Assembly: GCA_018651745.1 (NCBI GenBank)
Contig: JABIDL010000016.1
Coordinates: 1-53,591 of the forward strand
Direction: 5' to 3'
Length of the DNA stretch: 53,591 bases
Source: Candidatus Neomarinimicrobiota bacterium
GTDB taxonomy: Bacteria > Fidelibacterota > Marinisomatia > Marinisomatales > TCS55
Shown here: piece by piece, positions 34,194 through 42,413 of the stretch
How the letters are laid out: each line of letters opens with the position of its first letter
Position numbering within the stretch: position 1 is the stretch's first letter
Made by a program: the position numbers and the translations under genes
The notes under the pieces: model-generated
Database searches by the model: none
The model's input: only the letters and a program-made list of their open reading frames with translations
What the model was told of the DNA's origin: nothing

Positions 34194-35135
34194 TTAATGC
34201 TTCTCACCTTTTATCATATGGAATGAATGAAAAACTGTTGGTATCAACACGTTTATTGCATCTTTGACAGCACCAGTACTTCCGGGTAAACAAATAACAA
34301 CTGCCCCATCCACAACGCCTGCTGTCAAACGTGATAGCATGGCAGATTTAACTTTTCCTCGGCCGTATGCATGGAGAGCCTGCTCGATACCCGGTAGCTT
34401 GGAATTAAATATTTTATCCAATGTTTCAATTGTCAAATCACGTGGTCCCAATCCTGTGCCACCTGTTGTTATGATCAATTCTACACCATTTTTGATCCAC
34501 TCATGAATGGTTGAGACTAAATCTTCTGACCCATCCGGTAAAACAATATGTTGGTCAACAGAACAGCCCGCATTCCTAAATCCATTCGCTAAAATAGGTC
34601 CGGATTTATCTTCACATTTTCCTTCAGAGATACTATCACTTAAGGTGACGACGCCAACTCTTGGACGATAATCCGTAGCATGATCTGACTTTCCACCCAT
34701 TTTTGTCACCAATTTTATTTCGCCAATAGTCATGGTTTTGTCCACGCTTTTGCACATATCATAAATAGTAAGTGCTGCTCCAGAAGCAGCTGACAACGCT
34801 TCCATTTCAACACCAGTCGCTTCTTTTGTCTTTACTGTAGATCGAATCCCAATAGCATTTGGCTCTAATTCAAATTCAATATCTACAAAGGATAAATTTA
34901 ATTGATGACACATGGGGATCATTTCGGCAGTTTTTTTCGCTGTTTGAATTCCGGCAATTTTGGCTGTGGTTAGCACATTCCCCTTTGGAAGTGCGTCATC
35001 TTGAATGGCTAATATCGTTTCAGGGAGCATAGAAATTTTCCCTTCAGCCTTAGCCATTCGTGTGGAACTCATTTTATCAGTCACGTCAACCATTTTGACA
35101 TTCCCAAATTTATCTAAGTGTGTAAAATCATTCAT
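34194..35135 (-). CDS. MoaC-MogA fusion (cyclic pyranopterin monophosphate synthase / molybdopterin adenylyltransferase)
   Basis: About 313 residues from ATG 35135, which follows an AAAGGA site; the frame start at 35189 would overlap the upstream gene. Residues 1-155 are MoaC: KMVDVTDK, IPMCHQLNLSFVDI, VEMEALSAASGAALTIYDMCKS and the KMGGKSD end. Residues 160-313 are MogA/MoaB: VGVVTLSDSIS, ELIITTGGTGLGPRDLT, GRGKVKSAMLSR and ICLPGSTGAVKDAI. MoaC makes precursor Z after MoaA; MogA adenylylates molybdopterin before MoeA. One chain therefore carries two non-consecutive steps of the pathway. Confidence 0.92.
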   Translation of the reverse strand: MNDFTHLDKFGNVKMVDVTDKMSSTRMAKAEGKISMLPETILAIQDDALPKGNVLTTAKIAGIQTAKKTAEMIPMCHQLNLSFVDIEFELEPNAIGIRSTVKTKEATGVEMEALSAASGAALTIYDMCKSVDKTMTIGEIKLVTKMGGKSDHATDYRPRVGVVTLSDSISEGKCEDKSGPILANGFRNAGCSVDQHIVLPDGSEDLVSTIHEWIKNGVELIITTGGTGLGPRDLTIETLDKIFNSKLPGIEQALHAYGRGKVKSAMLSRLTAGVVDGAVVICLPGSTGAVKDAINVLIPTVFHSFHMIKGEKH

Positions 35136-35151
35136 ATCATAAATTCCTTTA

Positions 35152-36171
35152 TTAATCTTTAATCCAATTTGGATCGTTTTGAAATTCATAAATCATTTTA
35201 TCTTTTTTCGTTTTTAACTGCCATGATGACTCAATTCCATTGATAATCAATAATTGAATTTCTTTACGTGAGAATCCAAAAATATTATTAAGATTCATAT
35301 ATTCTTCAGCTAAAGAATTATTAAACATTTTTGGATCATCGGTATTCACAGTTACTATAATTCCATGATCGATGTATTTTTTTATTGGGTGAGACTCAAT
35401 TTTTGTTATCACCCCTGTGCAAACATTTGAAATTGGACACATTTCCAATGGGATTTGATATTCTGCAAGATAATCTAATAATGATTCATCTTCAAAAGCG
35501 CGAGTTCCATGACCAATTCGATCTACTTTAAGTTCCCGTATTACTCCCCAAATACTGCTTGCTCCTGCAGCTTCACCTGCATGAGCCGTCGTCCTAAAAC
35601 CATACAGACGAGCTTTTTCATATATAGTTTTAAAACGTTCAGGCGGAAAATCATGCTCTGCTCCACCAATACCAATCCCAATAATCCCCAACTCTTTCAC
35701 TTCATGTTTTTCGTCAAGAATCAATGCGGCTCTATTTAGTTTTGTATCTCGACTTAAATCTGTAATTAGTGCAATTTCAATTTCAGATACCTTCGATAGA
35801 CCTCGTCGAATTGCTTCTGCTATTTTTTGTGTTTTAAGACCAACTGATTCGAAGTCAATTGGCGTAAAAAAAGCTTCAACATATTTAATATTTTGTTTTT
35901 TTAAACTGATTGCAATTTCTTCACATATAAAAGTAAAATCTTCATATTCTCGAATAAATGTGTTCTTCCATGTCCAATTTTCAAGAAAATGTGAGAAATC
36001 TCTAAATTTAAATTTTTCTTTAAGTGCCTTTATATTTTGAACACTTGAATCCCCACCATACTTTTGAATAAGTGTCCACAATGCATCAAAAGGAATCGCT
36101 CCTTCAAGATGTAAATGCAACTCTACTTTCGGAATACTATTATACCAACTATTTGATAAATTATTTTTCAC
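35152..36171 (-). CDS. add: Adenosine deaminase-family hydrolase
   Basis: A 339-residue TIM-barrel hydrolase. Zinc and catalytic residues are visible: KVELHLHLEGAI near residue 15, TTAHAGEAAGASS near 195 (zinc His and catalytic Glu region), RIGHGTRAFED near 219 and VTVNTDDPKMF near 273. It converts adenosine (or a close analogue) to inosine. It sits between moaA and moaC-mogA with gaps of 10 and 16 bases, so it shares their transcript. Substrate assignment within the deaminase family is less certain than the fold. Confidence 0.85.
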   Translation of the reverse strand: MKNNLSNSWYNSIPKVELHLHLEGAIPFDALWTLIQKYGGDSSVQNIKALKEKFKFRDFSHFLENWTWKNTFIREYEDFTFICEEIAISLKKQNIKYVEAFFTPIDFESVGLKTQKIAEAIRRGLSKVSEIEIALITDLSRDTKLNRAALILDEKHEVKELGIIGIGIGGAEHDFPPERFKTIYEKARLYGFRTTAHAGEAAGASSIWGVIRELKVDRIGHGTRAFEDESLLDYLAEYQIPLEMCPISNVCTGVITKIESHPIKKYIDHGIIVTVNTDDPKMFNNSLAEEYMNLNNIFGFSRKEIQLLIINGIESSWQLKTKKDKMIYEFQNDPNWIKD

Positions 36172-36181
36172 TTTATTGAAT

Positions 36182-37225
36182 TTATCCCCCTATTTGGGTC
36201 ATTGATTCTCGGTTTTCATTCCCTTGATTTTGGGCATCCCAACCATCTTTAAATTTTTTATTCATGGTATCCTTAATCATTTTTTCTATTTGTTGGCTAT
36301 CTTTCCCATTACGCATTGCATCTCGAAGGTTAATTTCATCTTGGCTGTAAAGACAATTTAACAATTTTCCGTCAGCTGTAATTCGGATACGGTTACAGTC
36401 ACAACACAATGTTCTTGAATATGCAGGAATCACGGCGACTTTTCCTTTATAATCATTCACTCGAAAAACATGATGCTCGGTTTGTGATCCATCAACCGGA
36501 ATTAATTCTTCCACTTGTTTCTCTAAATCAGCGACAATTTGATCTGCTCCATAAAATTTTCCCGTCTTCCAAATTTGGTGTGAATCAAATGGCATAAGTT
36601 CAATGAAGCGAACAGTAATATCATTTTCCTGGGTGAGTGCTATAAAATCCATGAGTTCGTCATCATTAAAATCACGCATAGCAACCACGTTTAGTTTGAT
36701 GGATTGAAAGTTGGATTCCATGGATTTTTTAAGACCATTTAATACTTTTTCCAATCCATCACGGCGTGTGATTCGTTTGAATTTTTCAGAATCTAATGTA
36801 TCGAGACTGATATTGATTCCAGTCAAACCAGCAGCTTTTAAAACATTAATATTATTAGCAAGCAATTTCCCGTTAGTCGTTAAATGGATGGATTCTACTC
36901 CATCTAACTCATTTGCAAATTGAATAATTTTTACAAGATCAGGTCTTAGAAGTGGTTCACCACCGGTAAATCGAATTTTGGATACACCCATTTGAGATAT
37001 TAATTCGATGAGCTGGAAAATTTCTTCAGTGGAAAGGAGTTTATCTTCGATGCGGAAATCTATTCCTTCTTCCGGCATGCAATATATACAGCGGAAATTA
37101 CATTGCTCGTTTAAGGCAAGGCGCAAATAGGTAAAGGTTCGACCGAATCGGTCTGATATAGATGATTGCGTCGTGGGAATTGACGCATCACCAAAGTTCT
37201 GGATGATTGGGTGTTTTTTTTCCAT
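36182..37225 (-). CDS. moaA: GTP 3',8-cyclase (radical SAM)
   Basis: A 347-residue protein. The radical SAM cluster CNFRCIYC is near residue 38, with the R(I)RFTGGEPLLR SAM-site segment near 92 (KIRFTGGEPLLRPDL here). The second C-terminal cluster is seen as CCDCNRIRITADGKLLNCLYS near 270. It converts GTP to the first pterin intermediate of molybdenum cofactor. The usual C-terminal Gly-Gly is present (TQIGG). It is preceded by a structured leader (37241-37331) and by a GGAAAGAG ribosome site. Confidence 0.95.
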   Translation of the reverse strand: MEKKHPIIQNFGDASIPTTQSSISDRFGRTFTYLRLALNEQCNFRCIYCMPEEGIDFRIEDKLLSTEEIFQLIELISQMGVSKIRFTGGEPLLRPDLVKIIQFANELDGVESIHLTTNGKLLANNINVLKAAGLTGINISLDTLDSEKFKRITRRDGLEKVLNGLKKSMESNFQSIKLNVVAMRDFNDDELMDFIALTQENDITVRFIELMPFDSHQIWKTGKFYGADQIVADLEKQVEELIPVDGSQTEHHVFRVNDYKGKVAVIPAYSRTLCCDCNRIRITADGKLLNCLYSQDEINLRDAMRNGKDSQQIEKMIKDTMNKKFKDGWDAQNQGNENRESMTQIGG

Positions 37226-37240
37226 TCTCTTTCCAATTCA

Positions 37241-37331
37241 CCCCGATATAATAATGTCGGGGATCGGGAGCAAATCCTGACGTTTCCATCAGAACCGTAT
37301 CGGCCTCAATCCTTGTCCGCAAACTGGCGGA
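37241..37331 (-). promoter_or_regulatory. Structured leader upstream of moaA (candidate molybdenum-cofactor riboswitch or repeat)
   Basis: In the 170-base gap before moaA the minus strand can form three hairpins in order: TCCGC/GCGGA with a 6-base loop (37316-37331), a 6-base-pair stem closed by a GAAA tetraloop (37277-37292) and CCCCGA/TCGGGG (37241-37262). The last lies just before the ribosome site. A CCGATA segment near 37299-37305 could compete for the TATCGG part of the last stem, a layout suited to switching. Molybdenum-cofactor riboswitches precede moaA in other bacteria, but I could not match their consensus with certainty. The first hairpin also resembles the repeat at 34117-34154. 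Confidence 0.45.
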
Positions 37332-37395
37332 TTTAGGTTTTTCGGCTACGAGAGCTATATTAAAATATTACTATTTTATTTTTGGATCAAATCCT

Positions 37396-38856
37396 TTATT
37401 TATATCGCGCTTTAAATTCATCAGATGCTTTTTTACGTCGTGCCTTTTCAGCTGGATCCATTTCCCCTAAAAACCATCGATGATTCTCTGATTTCAATGT
37501 TTTTGTTAATAGCTTTTGGAGTTTCTTTGCTGCTTTCACATCATTCCTATCACTGGATTTTAAGCCATGTGAAATTATTTCTTCAATTTCAGGAATAAAT
37601 TTAGAATAGAAGTGCTTTCCTAAATCATAAGTTCCATGCCAATGAGTGTAATCCGGGGCCATCATAGAAGCGCCATGTCTTGCTCTACGTCCTTCGTGAT
37701 GCCAAAGTTCAAACCATGTAAAATCGATTGGGTCTGAAAACTTAATATGGTTTCCATCACTATCTTTTCGAAGTAATGGTAATGCAGCTTTATATAATTG
37801 TTCTCCAGGTGTGGCAAACTTTTGGTCATATAGGTCAATAAGTCCTTCATACTGAATAAAGAAATTATCTGTGAAATTGTCATTATGGCATCCAGCGCAT
37901 ACATCTTCCATATTTTCTCTTCGAGTATCTGCATGAATTGATGCGGATTCTAATCCCCATTTTTCATCAGTCTCATGAGATAATTTGGAATGAACCGGAC
38001 GATTATTCCATTTTATTCTTAATCCAATATTATGTGAAATATCTTGATTTGGTGTAGCAGACATATGGCAAGTCGCACAGGTAGGAGCAGCATTATAATC
38101 TTCGCCAACAACCCATTTGGATGATTCTAAATTCATTTTATCTACATTTGCATAAAAGTTAATACCGTGTTTTGACTCATCATAAATTTCTTTCTGTGGA
38201 TGATCTGGACCTAGGTGACATTTTCCGCAATTTTCTGGCCGACGAGCTTGTGCGATAGAAAATTCATGTCTTTGATGACAAGCAGAACATGAACCCGCTG
38301 AACCGTCTGGATTAATTCGACCAATACCCGAATTTGGCCAAGTAGCAGGATCAAGTGTTCCATCATCATTAACTTTTACTTGGGAGCCATGACATTGCCA
38401 ACATCCATTCACAGCTGCAGCAGAATTTCCATGAGGAAAACCATCTGTAATAAATCCACGATTACCTTCAACCACTTCTGCCAAAACATTATCCAATGAG
38501 CCCATAATTTGCCCAGCCTTTGAGTGGTGAGAATTAACAAATTCATCCACTTCTTTTTCATGACAACGAGCACAATCATTTGGACTCACAATAATTGAAA
38601 TCAAATAATCATTATGTTCAAAAGCATCTGCATCACCTTCTTCAGCTTTGTGACATTCATAACAGCCAACATTTGCGCCATAATGTTTACTATTCCCCCA
38701 CTGTTGATACAAACTCACATCATCAGATTTATGACACTCCAAACATTCAATCGACTCTTCAGATAATTCATTTGGTAAAATATCTTTTGAGGATCCCATT
38801 GAAAGGGAAAGCGCAAATCCAATTGCGATTATTAATACAGTTTTATTTCTTTTCAT
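37396..38856 (-). CDS. Octaheme cytochrome c of the hydroxylamine oxidoreductase (HAO) family
   Basis: A 486-residue exported protein with a signal peptide (VLIIAIGFALSLSMG) and eight CxxCH sites: CLECH, CYECH, CARCH, CWQCH, CSACH, CGKCH, CATCH, CAGCH. The C-terminal part WFELWHHEGRRARHGASMMA and PDYTHWHGTYDLGKHFY is characteristic of HAO. In this family heme 4 (CWQCH here) is the catalytic heme, and a Tyr from the C-terminal region cross-links it in the ammonia-oxidiser enzyme. Several Tyr lie there, but which if any is equivalent needs alignment. Next to nitrate reductase, nitrite reduction is more likely than hydroxylamine oxidation. AAAGGA precedes ATG 38856. Confidence 0.85.
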   Translation of the reverse strand: MKRNKTVLIIAIGFALSLSMGSSKDILPNELSEESIECLECHKSDDVSLYQQWGNSKHYGANVGCYECHKAEEGDADAFEHNDYLISIIVSPNDCARCHEKEVDEFVNSHHSKAGQIMGSLDNVLAEVVEGNRGFITDGFPHGNSAAAVNGCWQCHGSQVKVNDDGTLDPATWPNSGIGRINPDGSAGSCSACHQRHEFSIAQARRPENCGKCHLGPDHPQKEIYDESKHGINFYANVDKMNLESSKWVVGEDYNAAPTCATCHMSATPNQDISHNIGLRIKWNNRPVHSKLSHETDEKWGLESASIHADTRRENMEDVCAGCHNDNFTDNFFIQYEGLIDLYDQKFATPGEQLYKAALPLLRKDSDGNHIKFSDPIDFTWFELWHHEGRRARHGASMMAPDYTHWHGTYDLGKHFYSKFIPEIEEIISHGLKSSDRNDVKAAKKLQKLLTKTLKSENHRWFLGEMDPAEKARRKKASDEFKARYK

Positions 38857-38896
38857 GATTTTATCCTTTAATTAGGAGTTATTTATCCATTTACGT

Positions 38897-40039
38897 TCAG
38901 AAATTTACTATTGTCATAAGGTATGCGAAACTCCCATTTGCTCCACTATCCGATTTCAGCTTACCCGGCATAAATAAGGAATATCCACCCATCACTTTTA
39001 CATTTTTCGCAATGGGTTTTATCAACGTGATATCCAATTCATTCCCAAAGGAATCAGCACTTTGGTCTGCACCAAACATGTGGTAAGCGACTTTTACGGT
39101 ATGTCCCGCAATTTTAAACCCGGATAATTTTACATGAAAATCAGACAATCCCAATCCACCTGTATGCTCAGGAACATTCAAAAAATAATCCATATATCCA
39201 TAATATTTATGATTGGTAGCATAGAGCGTATTAAAAGACTCATTTACGTCAGTCGTCGTTGAATCATCCCCAGACACAAAATCCATTCCGGCTGAAAGAG
39301 TCATACCGCCAATTTTATAGTCCGCATTCAATCCATACATCATTCCGCCATAATTTACATTGTCTGATTCTGCACCATTCTGCATAGCAAATTCCAATTC
39401 GTAACTCACACCGGCAAAAGCACCTTTTCCATATCCGCCAAATGTCATTCTCTCTCCATCCTGAATGGCGAATGCTTGTGTTTTATGACCTTCCATTAAG
39501 CTTAAATGGGTATAAGCACCACGGACATTAAAATCATCTTCGTCATTCACAGTGCTTGCTTCCACTTGCTTAAAATTGAAAAAATCTACATTCGCAAAAT
39601 CGTTCTTAAAATTGAAAACAACGCCATCAAAGCTTCGCCCAATATTATGCCAACCCACAGCGCCAATGAGTCTTTGTGGACCATAAGCTGCTTCAAATCT
39701 TCCCACCTTTGCACTTAATGGCATTCCAAATAAATTTTTGAGTTTAAAGTTTGCTTGGTGAACATCCAATGCATCTGCAGTTCCGTCTCCCAAAGTGCTT
39801 GTTTCCGTTCCGAAAACACGGGAATCCTGCAATTGAACAAATGTGCTGTAATCGTCATTATCATAGGAAACAGCAAAACGCGTCCGAAGATAATTTTGGT
39901 TATTAAATGATGTTGTATCTGTAAAATCCTTATCTACCATTTCGAATCTTTGTCGAACTTGACCCGAAAACTTCAACGGGTTTCCTTCGGCTATTAACAT
40001 TCCGAATAGTGAAATAAGTATGAGTGTGTTTTTTAACAT
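38897..40039 (-). CDS. Outer-membrane porin (alginate-export-like barrel)
   Basis: A 380-residue protein with a signal peptide (ILISLFGMLIAEG), then strands starting KFSGQVRQRFEMVD and NYLRTRFAVSY, a pattern found in alginate-export/porin-type barrels. FVQLQDSRVFG and AKVGRFEAAYGPQRLIGAVGW are typical of that group. It ends in Phe. It sits between actF and the HAO-like gene and could admit or release nitrogen oxyanions. A TGAC-N6-GTCA dyad lies at 40081-40094, 42 bases before the start codon, and AAAGGAGAA precedes the ATG. Confidence 0.7.
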   Translation of the reverse strand: MLKNTLILISLFGMLIAEGNPLKFSGQVRQRFEMVDKDFTDTTSFNNQNYLRTRFAVSYDNDDYSTFVQLQDSRVFGTETSTLGDGTADALDVHQANFKLKNLFGMPLSAKVGRFEAAYGPQRLIGAVGWHNIGRSFDGVVFNFKNDFANVDFFNFKQVEASTVNDEDDFNVRGAYTHLSLMEGHKTQAFAIQDGERMTFGGYGKGAFAGVSYELEFAMQNGAESDNVNYGGMMYGLNADYKIGGMTLSAGMDFVSGDDSTTTDVNESFNTLYATNHKYYGYMDYFLNVPEHTGGLGLSDFHVKLSGFKIAGHTVKVAYHMFGADQSADSFGNELDITLIKPIAKNVKVMGGYSLFMPGKLKSDSGANGSFAYLMTIVNF

Positions 40040-40102
40040 GGGGATTCTCCTTTTATTGGTGTTATTGGTGTTTTTTTCAATGACCTTGATGTCAGAATTT
40101 AT

Positions 40103-40136
40103 CCATTAAATAGGATTATATCCTCCTATTTAATGG
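40103..40136 (-). terminator. Hairpin after actF: terminator or mRNA-stabilising stem
   Basis: Arms CCATTAAATAGGA and TCCTATTTAATGG pair perfectly over 13 bases with an 8-base loop, about 30 bases after the actF stop. The minus-strand tail is only moderately T-rich. It marks the end of the act operon or a processing site between actF and the porin gene. Confidence 0.55.
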
Positions 40137-40166
40137 ACTTATTTACTTGTTTTCTCTTTATAGGTT

Positions 40167-41336
40167 TTAAGTATGTAAGTGTAAACTTTCTTGCAAATAT
40201 ACTTCGTTTTCCGGCACAGCTTTTTCTTTGGAGAATGCGCTTACAAATGCCAAAACCGTTAAGGAAAGCGTTCCGGTAAACATGGCAATTTCCATAAATC
40301 CAAATACCGGAGATTCCAAATGAGGTGGGAAAATCATCATATATAAATCTACCCATCTTCCAACTAAAACCAGTGATGCTGCAATAAGTAAACTTTTTTC
40401 GTTGCGCTTGGTTTTTCTGAATAATAAAATAACAAATGGAATAAACCAATTTAGTAAAATATTTACCACTGTGAGCGAACCAAAAACACCCACATGTCGC
40501 TTAATATAATAAACCGTTTCTTCTGGGATATTGGCATACCAAATAAGCATGTGCTGGGAAAACCAGATGTAAACCCAAAAGGTAACGAAACCAAAAAGAT
40601 AACGGGACAATTCATACAAATGATCAATTTTGACGATACCTTTCATAACACCAATTCGGCGTAGAAAAATAAGGGCAATGATGGTAAATGCCAGTCCGCT
40701 GGTAAACATTCCGGAAAAATTATACAGCCCAAAAATGGTGCTATACCAATGGGGTTCCAGTGACATAATCCAATCAAAGCTGGAAAAGATAAACATGATG
40801 CCACCGATATAAAGCCAAAATGCAGACAGGCCCGTTGCCGATTTTGTATGTGCCGGATTTCCATCCACATCCATGGCGTGGGATTTGGAAATAATTTTCC
40901 GTCCAACCCAAATCCAAAAGACAAAATAAACGGCCATCCGAATCATAAATCCCATAGGATTTAGCCAAGCAGATTTCCCGGAAAGAATCGGGTCGTTGGC
41001 GACCACTTCTTCGTGAGACCATTCATAAATATCATGCATTCCGAAATACAATAATGCCATCACAACAAAACCAAAGGGTAACACAGAAAACATGGCTTCC
41101 GGCACACGGCGAATGGCGACATCCCAACCGGCGTTGGATACATAATGAATGGCAACCATCATCATGCCGCAAAAACCGATTCCCGTGAGAAAATATCCGT
41201 TTAAAAGTAAATTGGACCAAGCTCGAGTCGGATCGGTAAAAATACCAATTAGAAAGGTCAACACACCTAAAACCATGAAAAATTTTAACCAAAGTTTTTG
41301 ACGATTTGTTAACATTTTTATTTTTTTCATCGGCAT
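40167..41336 (-). CDS. actF: Alternative complex III subunit F (quinol-binding membrane subunit)
   Basis: A 389-residue protein with ten membrane helices. GIFTDPTRAWSNLLLNGYFLTGIGFCGMM near residue 30 and AGWDVAIRRVPEAM near 70 are strongly conserved in ActF of ACIII, as are MGFMIR and SFDWIMSLEPHWYSTIFG near 190. It pairs with ActC in the membrane. The gene begins 2 bases after the actE stop. It is the last act gene before the hairpin at 40103-40136. No cytochrome oxidase genes follow, unlike many act operons. Confidence 0.9.
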   Translation of the reverse strand: MPMKKIKMLTNRQKLWLKFFMVLGVLTFLIGIFTDPTRAWSNLLLNGYFLTGIGFCGMMMVAIHYVSNAGWDVAIRRVPEAMFSVLPFGFVVMALLYFGMHDIYEWSHEEVVANDPILSGKSAWLNPMGFMIRMAVYFVFWIWVGRKIISKSHAMDVDGNPAHTKSATGLSAFWLYIGGIMFIFSSFDWIMSLEPHWYSTIFGLYNFSGMFTSGLAFTIIALIFLRRIGVMKGIVKIDHLYELSRYLFGFVTFWVYIWFSQHMLIWYANIPEETVYYIKRHVGVFGSLTVVNILLNWFIPFVILLFRKTKRNEKSLLIAASLVLVGRWVDLYMMIFPPHLESPVFGFMEIAMFTGTLSLTVLAFVSAFSKEKAVPENEVYLQESLHLHT

Positions 41337-41337
41337 T

Positions 41338-41895
41338 CTAATTCCCCATTGTCTTTAAATATTGAATCACTTTCCATCGGTCTTCTCTTTGCACTTGTGA
41401 ACGATAAGACGCCATATTCCCTTTTCCATTTGAAATGATGAAATACAATTGTCCATCCTTCATGTTTCTTACATTGTCTGAAAGAAGTGATGGTGGCGGA
41501 GGAACACCCCGCTTTGTTACGGGTCCGTCGCCCAAACCTGTCATTCCGTGACATACAAGACAATAATTACGATACACCCATTCACCACGAACCCTATTCT
41601 TATCTGAATTTTCTATGGGGCTTTTCAGCACGTTTCCAGCTAATTCTTCTGTGAGTTCACCCTGGGAATATTCGGGAAGAAATCCCCGAGCAATGGTCCC
41701 TTCCGCCGGCATTTGTAAGGTTTGACCATTAGGGTAATTCGGATTTTCAGCAAAGGCATCAAATGGAACAGAATGCACCATTTCCGGAATAAATTCAACA
41801 TTCAATTCACGAGGTTCGTTTGTGAGACATTTTTGCAGTCCGAATAACAATACCACCACAATTCCCAGTTTAATGATTGATTTCGTGTCCATCAT
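41338..41895 (-). CDS. actE: Alternative complex III subunit E (monoheme cytochrome c lipoprotein)
   Basis: About 185 residues from ATG 41895, which overlaps the actD stop (ATGA); the frame from 41919 is longer but would overlap more. The N-terminus is a lipoprotein-like signal (VVVLLFGLQKC). A single heme site CLVCHGMTGLGDGP is near residue 114, with the Met ligand probably in the later GNMASYRSQV segment. ActE passes electrons to the downstream acceptor. Confidence 0.9.
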   Translation of the reverse strand: MMDTKSIIKLGIVVVLLFGLQKCLTNEPRELNVEFIPEMVHSVPFDAFAENPNYPNGQTLQMPAEGTIARGFLPEYSQGELTEELAGNVLKSPIENSDKNRVRGEWVYRNYCLVCHGMTGLGDGPVTKRGVPPPPSLLSDNVRNMKDGQLYFIISNGKGNMASYRSQVQREDRWKVIQYLKTMGN

Positions 41896-42413
41896 TCTGA
41901 TTCCAATTTTTCGTGCCATTCAAGGGCATTGTGTTGGCTTGAAATTTCTTCTGCTTTTTCGCTGTTAAACGAGCTCAATTCTTCCGTAAGGACAAGCACA
42001 AATTTATCATCAGTCACATCCGCCGCATAAATTTTTGGCTTTCGTCCGGGCAAAACGCCTGTCCGCCAAAGTAAGGTAAATACCGTTCCCAATCCAGCGA
42101 AGAGCACGGTCGTTTCAAAAGCAATGGGCATAAATCCTGGCATGGAATTCCATGGTTTTCCCCCAATATTGATAGGCCAATTCACAGCAGAAATCCAATA
42201 TTGTCCATATAAACCGATCGCCAATCCCAAGAGAGCAAAACCAAAACATATTTTCCCCAGTCGGGACGGTTTCAATCCCATTGCTTTATCCAATCCATGA
42301 ACTGCGTAAGGCGTAAAGGCATCCATTATGGTGAACCCTTTATCTCTAAAATCCTGCGTTGCTTTCACTAAATCATACTCATTATCGAAGGATACGATGA
42401 AATACTTCTTCAT
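41892..42413 (-). CDS. actD: Alternative complex III subunit D
   Basis: A 173-residue protein of the DUF3341 family: a soluble alpha-beta start (KYFIVSFDNEYDLVKATQDFRDKGF), two membrane helices (LGKICFGFALLGLAIGLYGQ and IAFETTVLFAGLGTVFTLL) and a short cytoplasmic tail. It is an ACIII accessory membrane subunit without cofactors. GKPWNSMPGFMPIAFE is conserved. It overlaps actC and actE by 4 bases each. Confidence 0.9.
   Translation of the reverse strand: MKKYFIVSFDNEYDLVKATQDFRDKGFTIMDAFTPYAVHGLDKAMGLKPSRLGKICFGFALLGLAIGLYGQYWISAVNWPINIGGKPWNSMPGFMPIAFETTVLFAGLGTVFTLLWRTGVLPGRKPKIYAADVTDDKFVLVLTEELSSFNSEKAEEISSQHNALEWHEKLESE

Noticed and set aside
37261-37331. Cobalamin riboswitch suggested by a GCAAATCC segment on the plus strand
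   Set aside because: It would point away from moaA, no plus-strand gene follows, and the conserved box is not otherwise met.
37396-38856. NrfA-type pentaheme nitrite reductase
   Set aside because: Eight CxxCH sites and no CxxCK; the C-terminal segments match the HAO family.
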